Part shown: positions 22,456-34,323 of the stretch, piece after piece
How positions within the stretch are numbered: the stretch's first letter is position 1
How the letters are laid out: every line of letters begins with the position of its first letter
NCBI GenBank assembly: GCA_030762895.1
Contig: CM061065.1
Location: 74,661,676 to 74,725,675 of the forward strand
From: Sophora flavescens
Lineage: Eukaryota > Streptophyta > Magnoliopsida > Fabales > Fabaceae
Reading direction: 5' to 3'
DNA: 64,000 bases
Made by a program: the position numbers and the translations under genes
Notes under the pieces: model-generated
Seen by the model: only the letters and a program-made list of their open reading frames with translations
Told to the model about the DNA's origin: nothing
Databases searched by the model: none

Positions 22456-23223
22456 GTGGTTGAGAATGCACCTGATGCTGCAGCATCCCCTACTGTACCC
22501 AAACTGAATCCAGAAAGACCTCCTCCACCTTTTCCTCAGAGATTGAAGAAGGTACACCAAGAAAAACAGTTCAATAAGTTCCTGGATGTGATGAAGCAAC
22601 TTCATATCAACATACCCTTGGTAGAGGCTTTACAGCAAATGCCCAATTATACAAAGTTCATGAAAGATGTGCTCACTAAGAAGAGAATATCGGGAGAATT
22701 TAAAATTGTAGCCATGACTGAAGAGTGCAGTATGATGATGCAAAACAAAGTGCCAAAGAAGATGAAAGATCCTGGAAGTTTCACCATATCTTGTTCCATT
22801 GGAGATACTTATTGTGGTAAAGCCTTATGTGACTTGGGAGCAAGCATCAACCTTATGCCCATGTCAATTTTCAAGAATCTGGGAATTGGGGAAGCTCATC
22901 CTACTTCTGTCACACTCTAGCTAGCTGAAAGATCTATTGCTTATCTAGAGGGGAAGATTGAAGAGGTATTGATCAGAGTTGACAAATTTGTGTTTCTTGT
23001 GGACTTCATCATTTTGGACTTTGAAGCAGATAGGGAAGTTCCTGTTATTCTTGGGAGACCATTTTTGGCAACAGGGAAGACTTTGATTGATGTGCAAAAG
23101 GGAGAACTCACAATGAGGGTGAATGTTCAACAGGTCACTTTAAATGTTTTCAATGCCCTAAAGTATCCAGATGAAGGGATAGAGGAATGCTCCTTCATAG
23201 AATCATTTGATGAGCTAGTGTAG
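22456..23223 (+). pseudogene. Athila A protease region
   Basis: This is the retroviral-type aspartic protease domain. The catalytic motif reads LCDLGASINLMP near 22830, and the flap/end motif VILGRPFLATGKTLIDV near 23050. A TAG at 22918 replaces what is probably CAG between the two. Two further stops (TAG TAG) follow at 23221. It precedes the reverse transcriptase in the same frame. Confidence 0.9.
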
Positions 23224-23649
23224 TAGCAATTCTTGAAGAGCCAGTCTGAGTATGGCGATGCTGCAGCATCGGTGGAAGCTGAAAACTCCTCTGATGAAGA
23301 AGTTTGAGAATCCTTAGACTGTAAGGTTGTTCAACATGTGTGGACCAGAAAATTTGAATCATTGGAGGTAAGTGATGATACTTTACAAGATAACATTCCT
23401 TCCATTGTTAAACCTCCTTCTCTTGAACTAAAAAAGTTAGCAAGTCATTTGAAATATACTTACCTTGGTGATAATGATACTCTACCTATGATAATATCTT
23501 CTTCACTGAACTGTTTCCAAGAGGAACAATTGCTAACAACTCTGAAAAGGCACAAAAAAGCAATGGGTTGGCAAATAGCAGATATCAAAGGGATTAGTCC
23601 ATCAATATGCATACACATAATTCTCTTGGAGGAAGGTTCAAAGAGTAGC
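23224..23649 (+). pseudogene. Athila A reverse transcriptase, N-terminal linker part (before CACTA)
   Basis: This holds the protease-RT linker and the start of RT, including KRHKKAMGWQIADIKGISPS. The frame ends where the CACTA element inserted after AGC at 23647-23649. It resumes directly at 32540, so the junction is clean once one AGC copy is discounted. Confidence 0.85.
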
Positions 23650-23689
23650 CACTAGTGCAATAAGTGCTTTTTACGTCAGTTAAAATTGA

Positions 23690-23975
23690 TTTTATACGTC
23701 AGAATATTGTCTGACGTAAATACAACTGACGTTAATAGTAAAACTATTAACGTCAGTTCTTTAACACAACTGACGTTAAATGTAAAACTATTAACATCAG
23801 TTCTTTAACACAACTGACGTTAATGTTGTTCAAACTATCGTCAGTTATGTTAAATAACTGACGTTATAGGTTTTATTTTTAACGTCAGTTTCCTAATACA
23901 ACTGACGTTAATAGTGTACTGTATGTTTTATAAAATACTATTAACGTCGGTTGTTTGATACAACTGATGTTAATA
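23690..23975. repeat. Left subterminal repeats of the CACTA element
   Basis: Roughly nine copies of the motif AACTGACGTTAA or its complement TTAACGTCAGTT lie here in alternating orientation. This motif is the presumed transposase-binding site. The matching right clusters lie at 31330-31490 and 32310-32510. Confidence 0.9.
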
Positions 23976-24240
23976 GTTTTTTTTTAAAATTCAGTTTTAA
24001 AATATCACTCCCCTCAACTATCCCTGCATTCAGTAAATATCCCAGTAACACAGAATATCACACACATTACAGAATTACACTACCCTTAAATTTCAATATT
24101 AACAAAAAGAAAAGAAATATACAAAGGAACAATGGGGGGACTTAAAACCAAAACCCATGTATAGGAAAAACATAACTATCTACAAGTATATATATATAAA
24201 TTTTAGTCTCTAATGTCTAAAAACAAAACTACCAATCTAA

Positions 24241-24241
<1 letters not shown>

Positions 24242-24298
<57 letters not shown>
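24242..24298. repeat. (TA)n microsatellite in the CACTA element
   Basis: About 57 bp of uninterrupted TA dinucleotides, downstream of the stop codon of the minus-strand TNP1/Ulp1 gene. Confidence 0.95.
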
Positions 24299-24301
<3 letters not shown>

Positions 24302-24340
24302 ATTAATTAGTTTCTAAAGTCTAACAAAAAAACTATTCAT

Positions 24341-27130
24341 CTAAGTATTGCGGAGGTATCTTGTCAATTCCTTTTTCAGCCGCATACTTGAAGAATAATT
24401 CTGCCAAGCGCATCCTCAAGTCTCTAAACTCATCTTTTTGAAGAGGCAATTGGTTGTTAAATGCCTACACAAGTTCAAATAATAACAATAACGTTAACGC
24501 AAGTCATCACCAAAACTATAATATATAATTTAACAAGTTCTTTAAATATTACCTTCTTCCATCCATCCGTAATAGATGCGGAGACTATGTTCAGCATATG
24601 AAGCATCACATAATAGCCGCACGATCACCCGTCAGGTTGAAATTGAGACTACAAACAAAATTAATTTCAATGTCATTTAAATATACATATAAACTAGTAA
24701 TTATAATATTAATTATTTGATAAATAAATTACCAAACCTTGAGGATGATCCATTCAGGATTTCCTTTAGCCTTCGAAGTCCTACTTCTCCCGTTGGCGCA
24801 ACTTATGCTACTCGCCTTCAGCGTGCTATCATAAACAAATAATCATGTCAATCAACAAACTCATATATCATGTGTGTAATAAACTAAAAACAACTGATAT
24901 TAAAACTTAAATTAAATTGAAGATTAGTTACTTACGTATTTACAGCTTTCACCACCTCTTGTGGCGGGCTTTGGTGGAGAGAGCAGAAGAATATGACAGT
25001 ATGCCTAGACGGGTGAAGTACGAATAACTGCCAATGGTTATTCATACAGTAGGGAGCCAGATATAATTCTTTCCGATTGTCTCCCATCAAGTTCCCTATG
25101 TATTTACTAAATGCATCGCCAGCAAAGAATTGAGGCATAAGGATTGACGGATCTAAGAAGCCGTAAACTGATGCAACGCCCTTATCAAGCTGAAGACGAT
25201 GGAGATACCTAAGATATGAAAAGGTGTGGATGTTAATACATAATATATATATATTGAAATTAAAATAAATTATTAAATGAAAAAATACCAAAAATAAATA
25301 TGTTATAAAATTAAAATTAACTTACGTACACCAGAGACTCAAAACCGTGCTGGCCATCCACACGTTATCTCTGCAGGCGTACCCGAGATCTTCACCACAG
25401 AAGGAAAATATCCTCCGTTGATTTGGGCGTGCCACCCATCCATCGTGCTCCAATGGACATTCAAAAATCTCAAAGGCATAATCCTCACCAAGTGAGAACA
25501 AACGAGTGACAGGTGACAGCGACACCGACGTTGACTTGGCCTTCAATTTAGGAAAAATAAAATAGATAAGTTATTGATAATTAAAAAAAACACAAGTAAT
25601 TATTTGACTAATTTGGACATTAATAATGAATACATACCTTTGTTACCATTTCGAGCTCACGGCGTTTGAAGTCCAACTCAAGCTCACGCCTTTGCATTTC
25701 CAACTCAAGCTCGCGGCGTTGGACTTCCAACTCCCGCTCCCTAGCTGCCAACTCATCGTCCTCCACATGTGCCCTACTATAACTCTCTTTTGTGCTCACA
25801 TGTGAAGGGTTGGCATGTCCTGCGGTGTCCTGAGATGAACCGACGGAGGAAAGCTCTCTAGCAAGCGCCTGCTTGAATTCTGGGTTGGATAATAAGCTTT
25901 TCATCAGATGCGTTGTAATAGCAGGGTTGGAGATGAGCTGCAGAGTCATGGATTCCAAAATTGATGCCTCATCGACGACCCACTTTCGTGAAGCAGACTT
26001 GCCATAATATTCTCTGATGGTCACGTTCCCAGGAACACTGATAACCCGACCAGGATGGTCTTTCTTGCCTAGAGCAGTCATCAAGACGTCCCGCCGTCCA
26101 GAAGGGACGAATGAGCCCTGGGAGCATTGTGCTTTAAGATCCATCTACAATGAAGAAATGAAAAAACGAGCAAGTGAAAAGTGTTAAAAATATCTATACA
26201 AATATCAATTGAAACGAAGTTAATTACTTACTTGAAATCTTATCTGCGACTTCGCGAGTGACGTCAACTTTAAAAGATCCTGTCCGTGTCATGCGGCCGG
26301 CTAACCAGACATCCTCGCGGTCGATGTCCGATAGAGAACTTAATGGTGTGCCCTCAGGCACCTCTCCTCTTTCTATCCTAGCAGCGTGCTCTTCCTGCTT
26401 CATCCTCAGCCTATTCGCCATCATCTCCTCGATTCGAGTCTCGTACCCACCCTGAGACATGGTGTAGCGGTGGACGTTCTTCGCCTGATTCTGCCTACCC
26501 TTCTCTGCCCTAGCCTATTCAAACAAAAACAGATAATTAAATACAGTTAAATGATCTATAAGAAGCATACAAAATTAACTTAATCAACCAACCTGAAATT
26601 CTTCATCCTGTCGACTCCTAGCAAACATATCCCAAGCTACCTACACATTAAATACATAACAACTGGATGGATTATAACTCGGATAATTATCTAATAATGT
26701 AAATCAAAAGAATGTAAAGGTAAAATACCGTGATAGCCTCCCAAATCTGATCCTTAACGTTCTGTGGAACGTCATTCCAATGGTTGTAGTTGATGCTAAC
26801 GTGCTGCTTCGCTTGTAGAAACACCCACTTTTAAAATTCTTTAGCACGGGGTCCCTGGGGCTTTAGATTAGCATCAAATCACACCTCAAGCTTCTGTCCG
26901 CTTTGCCTGGCCTTCTCTAATTTCTTCAAAGTCGTGGCTCCTCTACCCCGTTTCCTCTGAGACTGTGATGTTTGTATGGACAAAAAACATGATAAAATAG
27001 AGGGTTGTAACATTATAAACTTACATTAAAAAGAAGGACTAAAGATAGTATATAACATGTAAACCTACACTAGAATTAGGCGTAGGCACGATCGGGTCCT
27101 ACGTAGGCCCCACAGTGTCCTCCCGTAAAT
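24341..27130 (-). pseudogene. CACTA TNP1-like / Ulp1-type cysteine protease gene
   Basis: This is a multi-exon minus-strand gene; exon limits are approximate. First comes a plant En/Spm transposase segment with NHWNDVPQNVKDQIWEAI near 26770. Then comes a basic segment at 26224-26460, and a coiled-coil run of RRELELEMQRRELELDFK at 25630-25740. Near the C terminus is a C48 (Ulp1/SENP) peptidase: NHWQLFVLHPSRHTVIFFCS near 25010 with the catalytic His, and CGYYVMLHML near 24610 with the catalytic Cys. The Asp expected after FF is Cys here, and a TGA precedes the Cys. Two more stops lie near 26835 and 26880. It ends IPPQYL-stop at 24341. Ulp1-bearing CACTAs are known in plants. This copy is inactive. 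Confidence 0.8.
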
Positions 27131-27232
27131 GTATGCCTGTTCAGAAACAATATATATTTATTAAAATAGGTTATAACTAAAAATAAATACATAAGTATAA
27201 ATAAAAATAAATGTATACTAATTTTAAACTAC

Positions 27233-30200
27233 CTATATCAATATCCCTTCGTGATGATCATCACGAGCGGCATGTACATCGTCCACCTGTGTCTCCTCGA
27301 TTATAGTAGGCATGTTTGTTGAAAAAGGAGTCTCAGGAATATCAAGATTTGAATCTTGATTTTCATCACTACCATTATACATGCTTTTTCCTTGGAGAAC
27401 CACGGACAACCTTTTGTTAGAAGGATCAGTGATGTAGAACACTTGTTTTTCTTGGGAAGCCATTGTGAAAGGCTCATTTATATGACCTAACTTGTTGAGG
27501 TCTACCAATGTGAACCCCAATTCGTCGATTTGTACACCACCGTTATTATCAACCCACTTACATTTAAAAACCAGTACCGTAAGCTTAGTGTAATCGAGCA
27601 CCCAAATCTCTTCAATATATCCAAAGTAAGGTGTCGGTGCTTTAACGGGTTTTGTGTCCTTTGCACTAGAGAAGTGCATTGCTTCGGCAACGATCATAAC
27701 CCCACTATTTTGCATGGTACTCTTGTTATCTTGTTCCTTTATATAAAAGGAAAAGTTATTGATGTCGTATCCGCTCCAACATATGACGTTGAAGCTAGGC
27801 CCACGTGCTAGCCATCTTACGTCATCAGAAGCAGTACTACCATCCTTAAGCATTTCTTCCTTGAACCATGGTAAGAAAGTCTTGTTATGTTTGTTCAACA
27901 ACCACCTTTCACTAATTCGAGGGTTTTCTTGATTGAATTTTCTTTTATGTTCAAATAAGAAAGGTTGAACAGAATCGATGTTGTTCAATACATACAAATG
28001 TGCTTGAAGCACTTCCTCCCGACCCTTGCTATTAATTCTTAAGCCATGTGTACCCTTACCTTGACATCTTATCTCATCATGGTGAGGCTTAGGAACCCCT
28101 ATAGGATCCGTGTTATGAAGGTAGTCCGAACAAAACTCAATAGCTTCTTCTGCAACATACCTTTGAATAATAGATGCTTCTGGACGATGAGGATTCTTCA
28201 CGTACCCTTTCAAGATCTTCATGTAACGCTCAACTAGGTACATCCATCTCAGAAAAACTGGCCCACATAATCTAATCTCCCTCACCAAATGAACAATTAA
28301 GTGAACCATTATATCGAAAAAGGAAGGAGGAAAATACATCTCCAATTGGCACAAGATTGTAGCAGCCTCAACTTCCAAGTCATCCAACATACGGGGGTCA
28401 ACGACTTTGCTACATATAGAATTGAAGAATGAGCACAACCGAGTAATGGCATGTCTCACATTTTTGGAGCAATACCACGAATAGCAACGGGCATAAGTTG
28501 TTGCATCAAGATGTGACAATCATGAGACTTTAAGCCAACCAATTTAAGATCACTAGAGACAAGCCTCTTCATATTTGAAGAGTAACCATATGGAACTTTG
28601 ATGCCCTGAAGACACCCGCAGAAACTTTGTCTCTCTTTTTTTGACAAAGTATGACATGATGGCGGCAAATAAGTCCACTTACCATCCTCAACAACTGGAG
28701 CTAACTGCTCTCGTATACCCATAGCAACAAGGTCTAGACAAGCATTCACACCATTTTTCTCCACATGCATCACATCAATGCAGTGTCTGACATCAAGCTT
28801 GCGCCAGTATGGAAGATCAAAGAATATCGACCACTTCTTCCATATGTTTTTCTCAGTAGCTTTACCTTTCTTTTTGGACTTGCCGAATATAACATCGATG
28901 CCCTTTACCCTTTGATAAACCTGCTCTCCAATTAAGGCCGCCGGAGCTTCGTCTGTCTCTTGGCATCCATTAAAAGCTTTTTTCATCTTACGATATGGGT
29001 GATCACGTCTAAGAAATCTCCGATGCCCAAGGTAAACCGTCTTCTTTCCATGATGCAACTGAGTGTAGCATGTGCCTTCTTCACATATAGGGCATGCTTT
29101 ATGCCCCTTGACATTGTACCCGGACAAGTTACTGTATGTTGGAAAGTCGTTGATGGTGCAAAATTACATGGCACGAAGCTTGAAAGTCTCATGAGAATAC
29201 CCATCAACTACATTAACACCTTCCACCCACAGCGTTTTCAAGTCTTCAATCAAGGGACTTAGATAAACATCTAAGTCATTTCCCGGTTGCTTTGGGCCCG
29301 AAATCATCATAGACAACATCATGTATTTGCGCTTCATGCACAACCAAGGGGGGATGTTGTAAATTATCAACAGAACAGGCCATGAACTATGAATACTACT
29401 CATGTTACCATAAGGATTCATTCCATCTGTAGCAAGTCCAAGCCTTAGGTTTCTTGGCTCATCGGCGAAATCCGAAAACATAGTATCAATATTCTTCCAT
29501 TGCATAGAATCAGCAGGATGACGAACCTTTACATCACGTTTCCTCTCATCATTATGCCATCTAAGATTCTTCGCATCTTTCGCATTGGCAAACAATCGCT
29601 TGAACCTTGGAATTATTGGAAGATACCACAACACCTTCGCAGGAGGACCATTTTTTCTCACATCATCAAGATCATCATCATCATCACCACCCTTCACTTT
29701 GTATCGTGATAACCCACATTTGGGGCAATCGTGATTGTCTTCATGAACACCGGTGTACAATATACAATCATTGGGGCATGTGTGTATCTTCTTATACTCC
29801 ATACCCATCGGACACAATACCTTCTTAGCCTCATAGTTACGGTCAGGCAATGTGTTGTCCTCCGGAAGCAAGTCTTTCAACACTTCAAGCAATTCCGTGA
29901 AGCTTTTATCGATCCAACCATTTCGTGCTTTCACACAAACCAATTTTAGCACCACCGACAATCGTGTATGAGTTGTACACCCTGGATATAAAGGCTTATC
30001 CGCATCATCGCACAACCTATCATACACATGAGCTCGATGAAAAGATTCTCGTCCAATATCACGGATCATGTCCTCTACTCGATCATCCTCCATATCTACG
30101 TCAACGTCCTTACTTTGGGAGACACTTGCCGTACTACTCAACAACACATCACCATGCCATATCCATCTTGTATAACTCAAGCAAATCCCTTCACAAATCA

Positions 30201-30375
30201 AATCAGTACGTATATCCTTCATCGTACATTTCCTCGTATTCAAACACTTGACACAAGGACAACAGAACATTCCATTACTATTAGGAACATTCCTTTGAGC
30301 AAATTCTATAAATTCTCCCACCCCCTTCAAATACCCAACACTAGTGCGCTTACAAACCATCCAACTACGATCCAT
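27233..30375 (-). pseudogene. CACTA TNP2-type transposase
   Basis: The start is chosen at MDRSWMVCKRTSVGYLKG (ATG at 30375-30373), the conserved transposase-associated domain, rather than an upstream ATG at 30426. The gene continues through the zinc-ribbon CPNDCILYTG and the TNP2 core (WYLPIIPRFKRLF, SSWPVLLIIYNIPPW), then DUF4218 (CQLEMYFPPSFFDIMVHL near 28330) and DUF4216 in the C-terminal part. Two lesions are visible: an in-frame TAA after FKLRAM at about 29163, and a one-base loss in an A run near 28465 that shifts the frame before NVRHAITRL. Otherwise the reading frame is long and well preserved, so the element is fairly young. Confidence 0.92.
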
Positions 30376-30429
30376 AACTAGATAGGTTCTGTAGATATAC
30401 AAAACATATATCCAATATAAGGACAATAC

Positions 30430-31320
30430 GGGAGATTGAAAACTTGTTTTTGAAATCCTAATTGAAAACTAGTTTTTGAAATCCCGTCAACCATGTATAT
30501 CTTATTTGACTAACTGCTTAAAACAAAATTTCCACGGTAATCTCACATCATTCTTCTCATCAAGAAGGCAACAACACATATTAGGACTATTGCTATATCT
30601 AGTACTATAACCACTCAGCCATATGAATCGATTAAGACAGCATGATATATACAAGCAAGGCGTTTAAAAATTATTTCAAATTTATACCATTTTCAGGTTT
30701 CTTAAGACATAAAAGAAATAAGCAGATGAAGATAAATTAACAAAACATAATTCCAATAAGCAATATATTGTTGATGTCACATGCTACAAGCAACTCTAAA
30801 TTTCTTCCCATTTTGAAATAGGCCATGATAGCAGAAGAAAAACAAGAGAAAACACAAAACCCACGACCAGAAATAGAGACATTCCAAACAACTGAAACTC
30901 ACAGTTTCAAGTTTCAACTACAGAGACTACAGTTTCAACATACACTCAAAACCAAAAATAAAAAAATGTGCCCTAAAGACTCACCAGAAATAGGTGCTCG
31001 CGTGGTGGTGGGGAGGGGAGCTCGAGTGGTGGCCAACGTTCGATGTGGTTACTAAGAGCAGAGGGACAAGGAGAGTTAGTGCGCGGGAAGGGGAAAGAGA
31101 GATGTCAAGTTATTGCAAAGAATGAGCGGGAAAGACAGAGTTAGGGTTAAGAGTGTACTTCACGGTGGTGGCGAAGAAGCCCTCACAGTGGTTGCGGTGG
31201 AGAGGTGCTCGCGATTAGGGCAGAGTGAGAGTGAGAGTGAGAGTGAGCGTGATGAAAAGAGAAGAACAGAGACGTACAAAGCGAAGTGAAGAAGACGAGC
31301 GTGTGTAAACGTTATAATCA
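30430..31320 (-). promoter_or_regulatory. Upstream region of the CACTA transposase gene
   Basis: This lies upstream of TNP2 on the minus strand. A GC-rich block at about 30990-31310 stands out from its AT-rich surroundings and has many CG dinucleotides, such as GAGGGGAGCTCGAGTGG. This would be the promoter and leader of the transposase. No separate gene is seen. Confidence 0.5.
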
Positions 31321-31499
31321 AAAACCATATTTAAAAAAACATTTTACGTTAGTTGTTTGTAAAAACTGATGTTAAAAGACATTTATTTAACGTCAGTTGT
31401 ATTAAACAACTGACGTAAAAAAATTTATATTTTTTATTTTAAAAATACTTTTAACGTCAGTTGTTGAAGACAACTGACGTTAAAAGTGTATAAGTTTCT

Positions 31500-32240
31500 A
31501 GACTGCTGTGCTACTTACCCATGCACCTTGTAACTTAATCCTCTTAATGAGCATTAAGTTTATAGATCAATTTTGAAGAAAATCAGGTAGTTTCTCTTCT
31601 CTATATAAAGTACCATTCTTCTGTATCAGTCTGTAATACACCCTCTTCTTTTCCTCTATATTTCGTGCGTTTTCTATTCCTTCACAATATGGCTCTATCA
31701 TATTTGAGACTTTTGTTATTTCTTCCTATACCTAGACTTAAAGGTTTCTGTCTTAATGGTCAAAAAATTACTGAGGTTGAGTAAATCACATTACATGGAT
31801 GGTAAGGTTGAGTGAATCACATTATGTGATTCCCTCACTTTATTTCATCCCCGTCATCCCTTTCACTCCGCTTTGGCAGCAAGTGACTGTGGATTCAGAT
31901 GGAGCATCAAGGAATTCAAGTGAGGGAGGGGATGCATCCATTGGAGTTTCTGAGGACAGGACTGAGAAGAAAATGACATTGAAGCAGAAACTTTTTTATA
32001 TTTTAGGGCTATGTTGTAGAAATTTTTTACCTTTTAATCATGTAATTAATTGTAACTTATGAATCGCTTCAATGAGATACGATTTGATTATACATATAAC
32101 TTGTTTTATGTTAAGTGTTTATTTATTTTAATTTGCACAATAATTTGTTTACTAATTCAAGCTAATTAATTAAGATTAAAAATAAACTTGTTTAAAAAAA
32201 AGATTAGAAATAAACTGCACTATATATGGAGTGATCCGTG
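31500..32240 (+). other. Possible captured host gene segment within the CACTA right arm
   Basis: The segment lies between two blocks of subterminal repeats. It has a TATA-like CTATATAAAG at 31601-31610, and an ATG at 31689 opening a 31-codon frame with a hydrophobic start (MALSYLRLLLFLPIPRL). Farther on is a coding-like block near 31865-32000 (SSEGGDASIGVSEDRTEKKM). None of this resembles CACTA proteins. It may be a captured promoter and exon fragments. The donor gene is not recognised. Confidence 0.4.
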
Positions 32241-32539
32241 TTAAGAGTGACAACAGGGAGATGACAACGAAAGAAAGATAGGAATGAGTTTCAGAGGAAT
32301 ATAGGATTATTTACGTCAGTTATTTATTTAACTGAAGTAAAAATAACACTTTTAACGTCAGTTGTATAAACAACTGATGTTAAAAGTGTTAATAATTCTT
32401 TTAACGTCAGTTCATTAAACAACTGACGCAAATAGTGATTTAATATTTACAAAACTGCCACCGCCTCATTTTTAACGTCAAACATATGGTCAACCGACGT
32501 AAAAAGTCCCCGTAAAAAGCACTTATTGCACCAGTGAGC

Positions 32540-32990
32540 ATTGAAAGTCAAAGAAGATTGAACCTAATCATGAAGGAGGTGGTTAAGAAGGAGATCATTA
32601 AATGGCTGGATGTAGGGATTCTTTATCCTATTTCAGACAGTGTGTGGGTAAGTCCCATCCAGTGTGTGCCTAAAAAGGGGTGGTGTGATTGTCATCACCA
32701 ATGAAAAGAATGAGATAATCCCCACTAGAACTGTGACTGGTTGGAGGATCTGCATGGATTATAGGAAGTTGAACAAAGCAACAAGAAAAGATCATTTACC
32801 CTTGCCATTCATTGATCAGATGTTGGACATATTAGCTGGAAAGGATTATTACTATTTTCTGGATGGCTATTCAGGGTATAACCAGATTGCTATAGCACCA
32901 GAAGATCAGGAGAAAACAACTTTCACTTGTCCTTATGGCACATTCACTTTCAGAAGAATGCCATTTGGCCTGTGTAATGCTCAAGCAACC
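32540..32990 (+). pseudogene. Athila A reverse transcriptase, middle part
   Basis: Coding resumes right after the AGC duplication of CACTA with SIESQRRLNLIMKEVVKKE. It continues through VSPIQCVPKKG, a one-base frameshift near 32680, WRICMDYRKLNKATRKDHLP, the D-containing LDGYSGYNQIAIAPEDQ block and FRRMPFGLCNAQAT. It stops at 32990, where element D inserted, just before the FxDD catalytic motif. Confidence 0.95.
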
Positions 32991-33227
32991 TGATAAGCCT
33001 CTGGCTCATCTAGTTTTATAACTAGGAAAACCATGGTTTTGTGCTAATTATATCTCGTTTTCCCCCAAATTGGATTTGATTGTCCTCAAGCAACACTTTG
33101 AGTCTCTTAAGTAGTTTTGAGGATATTTTAGCTAATTTTGATTCAAATAAAGCATTTAATGCTATTTTTATAATTTTAGGTTAAAAAGGGAAGGAAGACC
33201 AAAGGGAAGGACAATAAAGCAGAAGCC

Positions 33228-33462
33228 ATCACGCCCTAGCCGTGACAGTGGTCACGGCCGTGATGAGCTACCCATGAAGATCAGAAAGGATCACAGTCCA
33301 GCCGTGAGACCCATCACGGGCGTGATGAGAAGGACCCTGAAGAACAGAGAGCATCACGACCTAGACGTGATGGAGGTCACGTCCGTGACAGACCAGAATT
33401 TGAATACATGCCCTTGGCAGAACCCGTCACGACCTGGCCGTGATGGCCATCACGGTCGTGAC
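33228..33462 (+). promoter_or_regulatory. Alternating long and short CACG/CGTG dyad array upstream of the D promoter
   Basis: There are eight inverted repeats with arms built on TCACG/CGTGA, starting at 33228, 33251, 33290, 33313, 33353, 33376, 33426 and 33449. They alternate between a wide centre (as in ATCACGACCTAGACGTGAT) and a narrow centre (as in GTCACGGCCGTGAT). A TATA box follows about 30 bp after the last. The order is repeated in the 3' LTR at 47158-47355 with one pair fewer. Confidence 0.75.
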
Positions 33463-33493
33463 GCGCACTTTTTAGGTCCAGACTTCTCTCATC

Positions 33494-33500
33494 TATAAAT
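33494..33500 (+). promoter_or_regulatory. TATA box of element D 5' LTR
   Basis: TATAAAT in CATCTATAAATAGAGC. The same box is at 47387-47393 in the 3' LTR. It marks the U3-R promoter. Confidence 0.75.
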
Positions 33501-34323
33501 AGAGCATCAGAATTTTGCAAGGAGGAGGATATGCACTTGGAGGCTGACGGCTGGAAGAGGGTTCCAACCCTAAAAAGGGATGTTTCCTTGCTCTGGGAAA
33601 GGAAGAAGATTGGAGGATTCTTCTATGGAGTTTTCTTCATCCCTTCTCTCTTTCCCTTTTGTATTGTCATTTATCATAAGCAGTTAAATCCCCTTGTTGT
33701 TGGGGTTAGATGTAGCTTTTCTGAACTTGGTTGTATTTGATTTGGTTTCAATGCAAGTTTCTAATTCTTTATGAGTATTTGATTCTATGTTTAATGCTTT
33801 TCTTGGTTTGATCACGCATGGAATGATATGTTGCTTTGATAGACTATTGACAGATTGATGTTAAAGCATGCTCATGAATCAAATTGCAAGTAATTCAAGA
33901 ATCTAGACATAGGTCTTAGGGTGCTTGCAATCTTATAAGTCTTGACTCTTCATTCAAAAATCTCAGATTAATCCACCTAAGACATTAGGGTTTAATTTAG
34001 GGTTTTAGGCTCATTCCACCTAAGACATTAGGGTTTGAGTATTTAAAAAGGCTTGATTGTCATAATTGAATTAAGACTTGTGTTAGTAACCATTTCATTG
34101 CAATTATGGGAGGATTAGTGTAGTCTAACCCTGACAATCTTAACCACATTTCTGTTGCCCTCCAAGTGTTTGATTAAATATCCAAAAGACCAAAAATATT
34201 TTACTGCTTTTGTTGTTTTATAATTTGATCTCTCATCATGTCGTAGTTTAGTCTAGATAGTTGTTAGACTTGCGAATTGGTAATTGGCAACTGATCCCTG
34301 AGGACGATATCCGGTCTCACCAC

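Larger units (their letters stand above)
23650..32536 (-). mobile_element. CACTA (En/Spm) transposon inserted in the Athila A RT domain
   Basis: 8887 bp. The left end is CACTAGTGCAATAAGTG and the right end is the complement of CACTGGTGCAATAAGTG. The TIRs are about 26 bp with one mismatch, and the 3-bp target duplication is AGC at 23647-23649 and 32537-32539. Subterminal repeats TTAACGTCAGTT / AACTGACGTTAA fill 23690-23975, 31330-31490 and 32310-32510. Two genes on the minus strand encode TNP2-type transposase and a TNP1/Ulp1-type protein. Both are broken. Confidence 0.97.
32991..34323 (+). repeat. 5' LTR of element D (first part)
   Basis: It starts TGATAAGCCTCTGGCTCATC, which folds back on itself. 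An eight-member dyad array occupies 33228-33462, just upstream of TATAAAT at 33494-33500. Compared with the 3' LTR it has about 38 extra bp within the array. It is interrupted at ACCAC by element C, and the last 49 bp lie at 44097-44145. Confidence 0.92.

Noticed and set aside
29500..30381. Several + strand open frames of 70-117 codons
   Set aside because: They are antisense shadows of the CACTA transposase gene, which has clear TNP2 motifs on the minus strand.
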